Shown here in pieces: positions 1-6,692 of a DNA stretch of 12,457 nucleotides (within the stretch, counting starts at the first letter, position 1; each line of letters starts with the position of its first letter). Below the pieces are notes generated by a model that worked only from the letters and a program-made list of their open reading frames with translations, ran no database searches and had not been told where the DNA came from. The stretch is from positions 1 to 12,457 of the forward strand of contig JABDLH010000271.1 in assembly GCA_013003145.1 (NCBI GenBank). Reading direction: 5' to 3'. The stretch is from Flavobacteriaceae bacterium. Its GTDB lineage: Bacteria > Bacteroidota > Bacteroidia > Flavobacteriales > Flavobacteriaceae. Position numbers and translations under genes: made by a program.

Positions 1-506
1 ATCAGATGATCGCTTGCCGTTATGCCCGCTTTACCCAATCTAAAAGTAATATCACATCAGGGGGATTGGGAACCATGGGCTTTGCACTCCCGGCAGCCAT
101 AGGGGCTAAAATGGGGGCAGAAGATCGAGAAGTTGTAGCCATCATAGGAGATGGCGGGTACCAGATGAATATACAGGAGCTGGCAACGATCTTCCAGAAC
201 AAGACCGCCGTAAAAATAGTAGTGCTCAACAATGAGCACCTGGGTATGGTTCGCCAGTGGCAGGAGTTATTCTTTGAAAAACGGTATGCATCCACAGTGA
301 TGACCAACCCTGATTTTGTAAAAATTGCAGAAGGATATCACCTGAAAGCCAGGAGGGTAGAAGAAAGGTCAGATCTGCAGGAGGCAGTTACGGAAATGAT
401 ACAGTCCAAAGAGCCGTATTTCCTGGAGGTAAGAGTAGAAAAAGAAGATAATGTCTTCCCGATGATCCCTTCGGGCGCATCAGTTTCGGACATTCGATTA
501 AAATAA
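1..506 (+). CDS. ilvB: Acetolactate synthase large subunit, C-terminal part (5' truncated by window edge)
   Basis: This is the end of the catalytic subunit of acetohydroxyacid synthase. The enzyme is ThDP-dependent and condenses two pyruvates to 2-acetolactate, or pyruvate with 2-oxobutyrate to 2-aceto-2-hydroxybutyrate. Only the C-terminal ThDP-binding domain is present. The reading frame is open to the left edge, and the in-frame ATG at 6 is an internal Met of the H-Q-M segment, not a start. Visible landmarks are SGGLGTMGFALPAAIGAK and the ThDP/Mg motif GDGGYQMN...LNN, followed by the family motif GMVRQWQELFF. The C terminus (FPMIPSGASVSDI) is normal for the family. The stop TAA lies 6 bases before ilvN, so the two subunits are almost certainly co-transcribed and translationally linked. 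By family convention ilvD may lie further upstream, outside the window. Confidence 0.97.
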   Translation, partial: QMIACRYARFTQSKSNITSGGLGTMGFALPAAIGAKMGAEDREVVAIIGDGGYQMNIQELATIFQNKTAVKIVVLNNEHLGMVRQWQELFFEKRYASTVMTNPDFVKIAEGYHLKARRVEERSDLQEAVTEMIQSKEPYFLEVRVEKEDNVFPMIPSGASVSDIRLK

Positions 507-512
507 CACAGT

Positions 513-1040
513 ATGGAAAAAAAATGGTTTACCATTTCAGTATATTCTGAGAACAACGTGGGACTCCTGAACAGGATTTCCGGAATTTTCCTGAAGAGAC
601 ACATTAACATTGAAAGCCTAAATGTCTCAAAATCAGAGATAGAAGGGGTGTCTAAGTTTACCGTAGTGGTCTTCACTACGGAAGACTGGACGCGTAAGAT
701 CGTTATGCAAATTGAGAAACAGATCGAGGTGATCAAGGCTTTTTACCATACCGATGAAGAAACCATCTACCAGGAATCGGCGCTCTTTAAGATTGCGTCA
801 CATTTATTGTTCGATGAACGGCAGATACAGAATATCATCAAGGATAATCATTCCCAGATCGTAACGGTATCCAGGGACTTTTTCGTGCTGGCTAAAACCG
901 GGAAACGGGAAGAGATAGAAGAAATGTATAAGCAGCTTAAGCCTTACGGTATCATGCAATTTGTGAGGTCCGGGCGAATCACGGTGACCAAGGCAGAGAT
1001 GAAGATCTCCTCCTTCCTGGCCGCCATGGAAGAAAAATAA
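513..1040 (+). CDS. ilvN: Acetolactate synthase small (regulatory) subunit
   Basis: This is the regulatory subunit of acetohydroxyacid synthase. It activates IlvB and usually confers feedback inhibition by valine. The protein has 175 residues, close to the common length for small subunits. An N-terminal ACT domain covers about residues 4-75, with WFTISVYSENNVGLLNRISG and the helix RHINIESLNV; this is the fold that binds the amino-acid effector at the dimer interface. A C-terminal domain at about 95-170 carries the family segment GIMQFVRSGRITVTK. The start follows ilvB by 6 bases with no evident Shine-Dalgarno sequence, which suits Bacteroidota. I cannot tell from sequence alone which amino acid inhibits it. 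Confidence 0.96.
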   Translation: MEKKWFTISVYSENNVGLLNRISGIFLKRHINIESLNVSKSEIEGVSKFTVVVFTTEDWTRKIVMQIEKQIEVIKAFYHTDEETIYQESALFKIASHLLFDERQIQNIIKDNHSQIVTVSRDFFVLAKTGKREEIEEMYKQLKPYGIMQFVRSGRITVTKAEMKISSFLAAMEEK

Positions 1041-1075
1041 TCAAACCAATATTTATCAAATAATCATTATAACAA

Positions 1076-2551
1076 ATGGCAAATTATTTCAATACACTTT
1101 CCTTACGTGAACAACTAATGCAACTGGGTAAATGCCGGTTTATGGAGTCGAGCGAGTTTTCGGATGGTGTATCCGCATTAAAAGGTAAAAAAATAGTGAT
1201 CATAGGCTGTGGGGCACAAGGGCTCAACCAGGGACTTAACATGAGGGACTCTGGTCTTGATGTGGGCTATACCCTAAGGGAGGCCGCAATCTCGGAAGAA
1301 CGGCCATCTTACAAGAATGCCAAGGAAAATGGTTTTAAAGTGGGTACCTATAAAGAAATGATACCCACTGCGGACCTGGTGATCAATCTCACCCCGGATA
1401 AACAGCATACGGCAGTGATCAAAGCGGTAATGCCACAAATGAAAAATGGAGCCACGCTATCGTATTCCCACGGTTTTAATATAGTGGAAGAAGGCATGCA
1501 GGTGCGTAAGGATCTCACTGTGATCATGGTCGCTCCAAAAAGCCCGGGATCAGAAGTACGCGAAGAGTATAAGCGCGGATTCGGGGTTCCTACCCTGATC
1601 GCGGTTCACCCGGAGAATGATCCGGAGAATAAAGGGTTGGAGCAGGCCAAAGCATATGCCGTAGCTACGGGTGGTCATAAAGCAGGGGTACTGGAATCTT
1701 CATTTGTCGCCGAAGTAAAATCGGACCTTATGGGAGAACAGACGATTCTTTGCGGCCTTCTGCAGACGGGATCTATCCTTTGTTTTGATAAAATGATTGC
1801 AGAGGGAATAGAACCCGGCTATGCGTCCAAACTGATTCAGTATGGATGGGAGACCGTGACCGAAGGATTGAAGTACGGAGGGATTACAAATATGATGGAT
1901 CGCTTATCCAACCCGGCGAAGATCAAAGCATTTGAACTGTCCGAAGAACTTAAGGAGATCATGAGGCCTTTGTTCAATAAACATATGGATGATATCATGA
2001 GTGGTCACTTCTCAAAAACGATGATGGAGGATTGGGCCAATGATGATAAAAACCTCCACGCATGGCGTGCAGCGACAGGAGAGACAGCTTTTGAAAAAAC
2101 TCCCGCAGGAGATCACAAGATTTCCGAACAGGAATATTATGATCATGGTGTGTTAATGGTGGCCATGGTCAGGGCAGGGGTAGAGCTTGCTTACGAGGCG
2201 ATGACAGAATCAGGTATCATCGGGGAATCGGCCTACTACGAATCCCTGCACGAAACTCCACTGATCGCTAATACCATAGCACGAAAAAAACTTTTTGAAA
2301 TGAACCGGGTTATCTCGGATACTGCAGAATATGGTTGTTATCTTTTTGATCACGCCTGTAAACCGCTTTTAGCCGATTTTATGAAAAAAGTAGGCACCGA
2401 TGTGATTGGGAAAGGATACGCCAGTGACAAAGGAAACGGGGTAGATAATGCAAAGCTTATTGCCGTTAATAAAGCTTTGAGAGAACACCCTGTTGAAATC
2501 GTGGGTGCAAGGCTAAGGGCATCAATGACGGCGATGAAACCCCTGGCTTAA
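1076..2551 (+). CDS. ilvC: Ketol-acid reductoisomerase, long class II form
   Basis: It converts 2-acetolactate or 2-aceto-2-hydroxybutyrate to the dihydroxy acid by Mg-dependent alkyl migration and NADPH reduction. At 491 residues it matches the length of the E. coli enzyme and aligns without gaps over at least the first 110 residues (starting MANYFNTL). The Rossmann motif is [11 protein letters not shown] at residues 43-53. The catalytic knotted domain shows [18 protein letters not shown] and [10 protein letters not shown]. The cofactor-specificity loop (residues 67-79) keeps R68, R76 and S78 but has Glu at 69 and 75, where I recall Lys in E. coli. The gene follows ilvN by 35 AT-rich bases and precedes the gapN-like gene by 41, consistent with one operon. 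The class II form is distinct from the short class I form of about 340 residues. Confidence 0.97.
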   Translation: MANYFNTLSLREQLMQLGKCRFMESSEFSDGVSALKGKKIVIIGCGAQGLNQGLNMRDSGLDVGYTLREAAISEERPSYKNAKENGFKVGTYKEMIPTADLVINLTPDKQHTAVIKAVMPQMKNGATLSYSHGFNIVEEGMQVRKDLTVIMVAPKSPGSEVREEYKRGFGVPTLIAVHPENDPENKGLEQAKAYAVATGGHKAGVLESSFVAEVKSDLMGEQTILCGLLQTGSILCFDKMIAEGIEPGYASKLIQYGWETVTEGLKYGGITNMMDRLSNPAKIKAFELSEELKEIMRPLFNKHMDDIMSGHFSKTMMEDWANDDKNLHAWRAATGETAFEKTPAGDHKISEQEYYDHGVLMVAMVRAGVELAYEAMTESGIIGESAYYESLHETPLIANTIARKKLFEMNRVISDTAEYGCYLFDHACKPLLADFMKKVGTDVIGKGYASDKGNGVDNAKLIAVNKALREHPVEIVGARLRASMTAMKPLA

Positions 2552-2592
2552 AAATAACTCCATTAAACAACTAATAACATAACCATTTAATT

Positions 2593-4185
2593 ATGGAACA
2601 TACTATAAATCAGATTCCAGCGGCCTATGCCATTGATCATCCCATTCATCAGGAAAAATACCTGGTGAACGGCAAGCTAGAGCACTGGGATGGTGCATCT
2701 ACAGAGGTGTATTCCTCTATTTCGTCTACTGAAAGATATGCCCCGACCTTGCTGGGTAGTATCCCTGATATGGGTGAACCAGAGGCTTTGGACGCATTAC
2801 AGGGTGCCCTGGATGCTTTTGACCAGGGAAAGGGAGTCTGGCCTACTATGCGGGTGAAAGATCGAATTGAGTGCATGATGAAGTTTGTAAGCCAGATGGA
2901 ATCTAAACGAGACGAGATCGTAAAACTATTGATGTGGGAGATCGGGAAGTCACTACCCGATTCAGAAAAGGAGTTTGACCGTACCGTGGAATATATCTAT
3001 AACACCATTGAGGACTACCGGGAACTGGATAGGAATTCGGCTAAGTTCACTAAACACGATGGGGTGTATGCCCATATCAGGAGAGGGCCACTTGGGGTGG
3101 TTCTTTGCCTTGGACCTTATAACTATCCCCTTAATGAAACCTTTGCCTTGTTGATCCCGGCTATCATCATGGGAAATACGACCATTTTTAAGCCGGCAAA
3201 GCACGGAGTTTTATTGATCACGCCTTTGCTGGAGGCTTTTCAATCCAGTTTTCCAAAAGGAGTGGTTAATATTTTATTTGGAAGGGGAAGAGCAGTAGCA
3301 GCACCCATTATGAAAACCGGGAAAGTAGATGTACTCGCCCTGATCGGAAACAGTAAGTCAGCTAATGCGCTACAGGAACAACATCCGAAAAGTAACAGGC
3401 TTCGACTGGTACTGGGACTTGAAGCCAAGAACCCGGCTATTATCCTACCGGATGCCGACCTAGATCTTACCATAGATGAATGCATCGCGGGAACCCTGTC
3501 TTTTAACGGGCAGCGCTGTACTGCGCTGAAGATCGTATACGTTCACAAGGAGGTAAGAGAAGAATTCCTGGAACGCTTCGCGAAAAGGGTCGATGAGCTG
3601 AAATTCGGCAATCCCTGGGAAAAAGGTGTAAAATTAACCCCCTTACCGGAACCGGGAAAGCCGGATTATATACAGGAACTCATCGATGACGCCCTGGAAA
3701 AAGGCGCAGAGATCATCAATGAAAAAGGAGGGGAACGCAGTGAAAATTATATCTGGCCTGCCGTACTGTACCCCGTTACCAAAGATATGAGGGTATACCA
3801 AGAAGAACAATTTGGTCCGGTGATCCCGGTAATGTCTTTCCAGGATATCGAGGAGCCTTTGGATGATATGGCCGAGAGCAACTATGGGCAACAAGTGAGC
3901 CTGTTCGGGAAAGATGTCTATACCCTGGCCCCTTTAATAGATACACTGGTAAACCTTGTATGCAGGGTTAATTTGAACAGCTCTTGCCAAAGAGGACCTG
4001 ATGTGTATCCTTTTACCGGGAGAAAAGATTCGGCACAATCCACGCTGAGTGTTCACGATGCTTTGCGATCCTTCTCTATCCGTACCTTCGTGGCCTTCAA
4101 GGACAACCCTTTAAATACAGAGACCGTAGAGCAACTATTAGAGACCAAGCTCTCTAATTTTATCAGCACAGATTATATCTTATAA
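2593..4185 (+). CDS. gapN: GapN-like NADP-dependent glyceraldehyde-3-phosphate dehydrogenase (non-phosphorylating, ALDH superfamily)
   Basis: This 530-residue aldehyde dehydrogenase would oxidise glyceraldehyde-3-phosphate to 3-phosphoglycerate and yield NADPH, bypassing phosphorylating GAPDH and PGK. Visible elements are the oxyanion Asn in PYNYP (N177), the cofactor lysine in TIFKPAK (K200), the nucleophile C309 in FNGQRCTA, and EEQFGPV at 404-410. The QRC motif and [10 protein letters not shown] (R467) match segments that carry substrate-phosphate arginines in Streptococcus GapN. Two features are odd. The residue 34 before the catalytic Cys, normally the general-base Glu, is Gly275, with Glu at 277 instead. 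The usual F-T-G-S-x-x-x-G cofactor motif reads LIGNSKSA. I recall near-identical flavobacterial proteins under this name, so family membership is firm; the biochemical activity is inferred. It sits 41 bases after ilvC and ends at an intrinsic terminator, so it appears to be the last gene of the ilv operon. Confidence 0.85.
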   Translation: MEHTINQIPAAYAIDHPIHQEKYLVNGKLEHWDGASTEVYSSISSTERYAPTLLGSIPDMGEPEALDALQGALDAFDQGKGVWPTMRVKDRIECMMKFVSQMESKRDEIVKLLMWEIGKSLPDSEKEFDRTVEYIYNTIEDYRELDRNSAKFTKHDGVYAHIRRGPLGVVLCLGPYNYPLNETFALLIPAIIMGNTTIFKPAKHGVLLITPLLEAFQSSFPKGVVNILFGRGRAVAAPIMKTGKVDVLALIGNSKSANALQEQHPKSNRLRLVLGLEAKNPAIILPDADLDLTIDECIAGTLSFNGQRCTALKIVYVHKEVREEFLERFAKRVDELKFGNPWEKGVKLTPLPEPGKPDYIQELIDDALEKGAEIINEKGGERSENYIWPAVLYPVTKDMRVYQEEQFGPVIPVMSFQDIEEPLDDMAESNYGQQVSLFGKDVYTLAPLIDTLVNLVCRVNLNSSCQRGPDVYPFTGRKDSAQSTLSVHDALRSFSIRTFVAFKDNPLNTETVEQLLETKLSNFISTDYIL

Positions 4186-4210
4186 TATATCACCAAAAAA
4201 TGATTGCAGG

Positions 4211-4240
4211 CCCTTTTCGATTCGGAAAGGGTTTTTTGTT
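4211..4240 (+). terminator. Rho-independent terminator of the ilvBNC-gapN operon
   Basis: An 8-bp stem (CCCTTTTC with GGAAAGGG, one G-T wobble) closes a 5-base loop at 4219-4223 and is followed directly by TTTTTTGTT. It begins 26 bases after the gapN stop codon. It is the clearest intrinsic terminator in the window and separates the ilv operon from the MFS gene. Confidence 0.9.
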
Positions 4241-4354
4241 TCTAGTAGCCCATATGTCCGATTTTAACCAGGGTTCAGCCCTTAAAACTGTATTTAGGGT
4301 AAAATACTACATAAATCTGGTAATCCAAGACAGCTGTTCACTCGTATCTACTGC
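4241..4354. other. Intergenic spacer between terminator and MFS promoter
   Basis: No convincing gene or RNA was seen here. It holds only a small 4-bp hairpin (AGGG-TTCAG-CCCT, 4270-4282) with no T-tract. Confidence 0.5.
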
Positions 4355-4362
4355 TAATTTTG
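4355..4362 (+). promoter_or_regulatory. Bacteroidota-type -7 promoter element for the MFS gene
   Basis: TAATTTTG is an exact match to the Bacteroidota -7 consensus TAnnTTTG. It lies 58 bases before the MFS ATG and downstream of the gapN terminator, where a promoter is needed. No good TTTG or TTG -33 element is visible at the usual distance, so the call rests on the -7 match and position. Confidence 0.5.
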
Positions 4363-4371
4363 AATTCAAAA
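4358..4371. promoter_or_regulatory. Perfect 14-bp palindrome, candidate operator on the MFS promoter
   Basis: TTTTGAATTCAAAA reads identically on both strands. Its left arm overlaps the last five bases of the -7 element and its right arm covers the expected transcription start. A dimeric repressor bound here would block RNA polymerase. The cognate regulator is not in the window. Confidence 0.4.
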
Positions 4372-4420
4372 CTCCTCTGTAGTAAGCTGAGGGAACATAG
4401 AAGCCCTAAAAATTATATAA

Positions 4421-5623
4421 ATGAAACCGGATATATCGAGAAATAAAGCCCTCTTTGCCCTTGCCATGGGTGGTTTCGGGATAGGGCTTACAGAATTTGT
4501 AATCATGGGCATACTGCCCAACGTCGCCCAGGACCTTAATATCAGCATCGCCAAAGCAGGCCATTTTATTGCGGCCTATGCCCTTGGGGTGGTTGTAGGG
4601 GCACCTTTGCTCACTGCGGTTGCCGGGAAATGGGAAGCCCATAAGGTGATGCTCTACCTCATGCTGTGGTTTACGGTTTTTAATACACTGTCAGCCTTTG
4701 CCCCTAATTATGAGCTGTTGATGCTAAGCAGGTTCCTGTCTGGCCTTCCCCATGGTGCATTCTTTGGTATAGGTGCCGTGGTGGCGGCAAAATTGGCCAG
4801 GAAAGGTAAGGCGGCACAGGCAATTGCAACGATGTTCGCGGGGCTTACGGTCGCTAATGTACTGGGAGTTCCACTGGGTACATACCTTGGACAACAGATC
4901 CACTGGAGCTGGTCTTTCTTGCTGGCGGGTATCGTAGGATTACTAACGCTGTTCAGTGTATATTTCTGGATCCCGGCCCAGGAAAAGGCATCTACACAAG
5001 GATTTGGAAAAGATATCGGGATACTCGCTAAACCACAGGTCCTGGGCTTAATTCTTCTCACCACTATAGGAACCGGAGGCTTCTTTGCCTGGTACAGTTA
5101 TATAGCTCCGCTTTTAACCAAAGTTTCGGGCTGGGAAGAGGAGATGGTGAGCTATGCAATGATCCTCGCCGGCTTAGGAATGGTGGCAGGGAACTTCCTC
5201 GGGGCTAAACTGGCAGAATGGTTTGCGCCTATGAAAGCAGTGGTAACCAGCCTGCTGCTGATGACCTTGGTACTAGTACTCAATAGTTTTATCGCTGTAG
5301 ATCCTTATGCAGCGATAATTATGACCTTCGTCATCAGTATGGTGGCTTTTACGGTGGGAACTCCAGTGCAAATGGCCATAATCCAACAATCCAAGGGCTC
5401 AGAGATGCTGGGTTCTTCATTGAACCAGAGCGCTTTTAATATGGCAAATGCATCCGGGGCCTTTTTCGGTGGCTTACCCATCGCTATGGGGTACGATTTT
5501 ACCAAGCCCGGTCTCGTCGGTGCCGGATTGGCAGGGGTAGGGGTGCTTATCGCTACAGTGCTCCTACTTCTGCAGCGTCGCCAGGTAAAGCATCGCAGAA
5601 GGAGACTGGCATTGCAGTCCTAG
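4421..5623 (+). CDS. MFS transporter, DHA1 / AraJ-like drug-proton antiporter type
   Basis: This is an inner-membrane major facilitator of 400 residues with about 12 predicted helices (roughly 9-32, 45-68, 74-95, 98-120, 132-155, 161-183, 203-225, 243-265, 270-290, 294-318, 333-355, 362-385). It starts GGFGIGLTEFVIMGILPNVA, typical of the AraJ/YdhP/CmlR group of exporters. The loop after helix 2 and the stretch RFLSGLPHGAFFG in helix 4 fit the family, and GVPLGTYLGQQIHWSWSF in helix 5 resembles antiporter motif C. The C terminus is a basic cytoplasmic tail. Substrate cannot be deduced; relatives export sugars, purine nucleosides or drugs. It has its own promoter-like sequence and is separated from gapN by a terminator, so co-location with BCAA genes need not mean a BCAA role. 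Its TAG stop overlaps the leuB stop by 4 bases. Confidence 0.88.
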   Translation: MKPDISRNKALFALAMGGFGIGLTEFVIMGILPNVAQDLNISIAKAGHFIAAYALGVVVGAPLLTAVAGKWEAHKVMLYLMLWFTVFNTLSAFAPNYELLMLSRFLSGLPHGAFFGIGAVVAAKLARKGKAAQAIATMFAGLTVANVLGVPLGTYLGQQIHWSWSFLLAGIVGLLTLFSVYFWIPAQEKASTQGFGKDIGILAKPQVLGLILLTTIGTGGFFAWYSYIAPLLTKVSGWEEEMVSYAMILAGLGMVAGNFLGAKLAEWFAPMKAVVTSLLLMTLVLVLNSFIAVDPYAAIIMTFVISMVAFTVGTPVQMAIIQQSKGSEMLGSSLNQSAFNMANASGAFFGGLPIAMGYDFTKPGLVGAGLAGVGVLIATVLLLLQRRQVKHRRRRLALQS

Positions 5624-6675
5624 ATCTGGGCTGCCAACCAATCTCCTACCTCTTTTGTTCCATGTGCTGTGCCTTTATCAGCGAGGTCCTCGGTAACCAC
5701 GCCTTTTTCCAGGGCCTGGTTTACGGCATCCCTGATAGCGGTTGCTTCTTCTGTAAGTCCAAGATCATCGAACATCATAGCAGCAGAAAGTATAGTAGCC
5801 ATGGGATTGGCAATATTTTTTCCTGCGGCCTGGGGATAGGAACCATGGATGGGTTCGTATAGCGATACCTTTTCTCCAACCGAAGCGGAAGGCATTAATC
5901 CCATAGAACCTGAAATTACAGAAGCTTCATCGGTCAGGATATCGCCAAAGAGATTTTCAGTGATCAATACATCATAAGTATTGGGCCATTGTACCAAACG
6001 CATCGCCACCGCATCGACGAATTCATAACTGACGGTTACTTCTGGGTAATCCTTTTCCATGGCCTGTACCGTCTCTCTCCATAATCTTGAAGACTCTAAT
6101 ACATTGGCTTTATCGACACAGCAAAGTTTCTTATTCCTTCGCATGGCGAGTTCAAAACCTTTCTTGGCCAGGCGTTGTACTTCTTTCCGGGTATAAGTAC
6201 AGGTGTCATAGGCTGTTTCCCCGTTATCTTCCCTGCCGCGTTTTCCAAAATAGATACCCCCGGTAAGTTCTCGAAGAAAGACGAGGTCTGTTCCCTCTAT
6301 ACGTTCCCTTTTCAGGGGTGATTTATCGACCAGGGAAGGAAAGGTGAAGGTAGGGCGTACATTGGCAAACAACCCCAGTTCCTGTCGCATTTTCAGAAGC
6401 CCCTGTTCCGGGCGTACTTTGGCAGAAGGATCATTATCAAACCTGGGGTGCCCGATGGCGCCGAAAAGGACGGCATCTGCATCCTGGCAAATCTTATGGG
6501 TTTCCGGGGGGTAGGGATCCCCGACCGCATCGATGGCTGCGGCACCCGTCAGGGCAGGAATCCATTTAATATTATGGTCAAACTTATTCGCTACTGCGTC
6601 GCAGACCTTGACGGCCTGGTCTATTACTTCCGGACCAATGCCGTCCCCGGCCAATAAGGCAATATTTAGGTTCAT
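5620..6675 (-). CDS. leuB: 3-isopropylmalate dehydrogenase
   Basis: This NAD-dependent, Mg-requiring beta-decarboxylating dehydrogenase converts 3-isopropylmalate to 2-oxo-4-methylpentanoate. In the citramalate route the same enzyme class converts 3-methylmalate to 2-oxobutyrate. The 351-residue length is normal. It opens with the family motif LAGDGIGPEV. Substrate arginines are R97, R107 and R135, and the catalytic Tyr and Lys are Y142 (GGIYFG) and K189 (VDKANVL). Metal-binding aspartates are D221, D245 and D249 (NLFGDILTDEAS). The NAD-site segment is EPIHGSYPQAAGKNIANP. It begins 17 bases after the upstream synthase gene and is the last gene of the leucine operon. No terminator follows, because its stop codon is embedded in the end of the convergent MFS gene. 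Confidence 0.96.
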   Translation of the reverse strand: MNLNIALLAGDGIGPEVIDQAVKVCDAVANKFDHNIKWIPALTGAAAIDAVGDPYPPETHKICQDADAVLFGAIGHPRFDNDPSAKVRPEQGLLKMRQELGLFANVRPTFTFPSLVDKSPLKRERIEGTDLVFLRELTGGIYFGKRGREDNGETAYDTCTYTRKEVQRLAKKGFELAMRRNKKLCCVDKANVLESSRLWRETVQAMEKDYPEVTVSYEFVDAVAMRLVQWPNTYDVLITENLFGDILTDEASVISGSMGLMPSASVGEKVSLYEPIHGSYPQAAGKNIANPMATILSAAMMFDDLGLTEEATAIRDAVNQALEKGVVTEDLADKGTAHGTKEVGDWLAAQI

Positions 6676-6692
6676 GTGTTGATATTTGATGA

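Noticed and set aside
6..8. ATG as the start of a short acetolactate synthase-like gene
   Set aside because: It is an internal Met in the conserved H-Q-M segment of IlvB; the true start lies outside the window.
4200..4382. A 60-codon plus-strand ORF between gapN and the MFS gene
   Set aside because: It runs straight through the intrinsic terminator and the MFS promoter and palindrome, has no ribosome site, and its product resembles nothing I recognise.
4421..5623. Calling the MFS protein a branched-chain amino acid exporter
   Set aside because: Only genomic position suggests it. The sequence belongs to the broad AraJ/CmlR-like group, and the gene has its own terminator-separated promoter.
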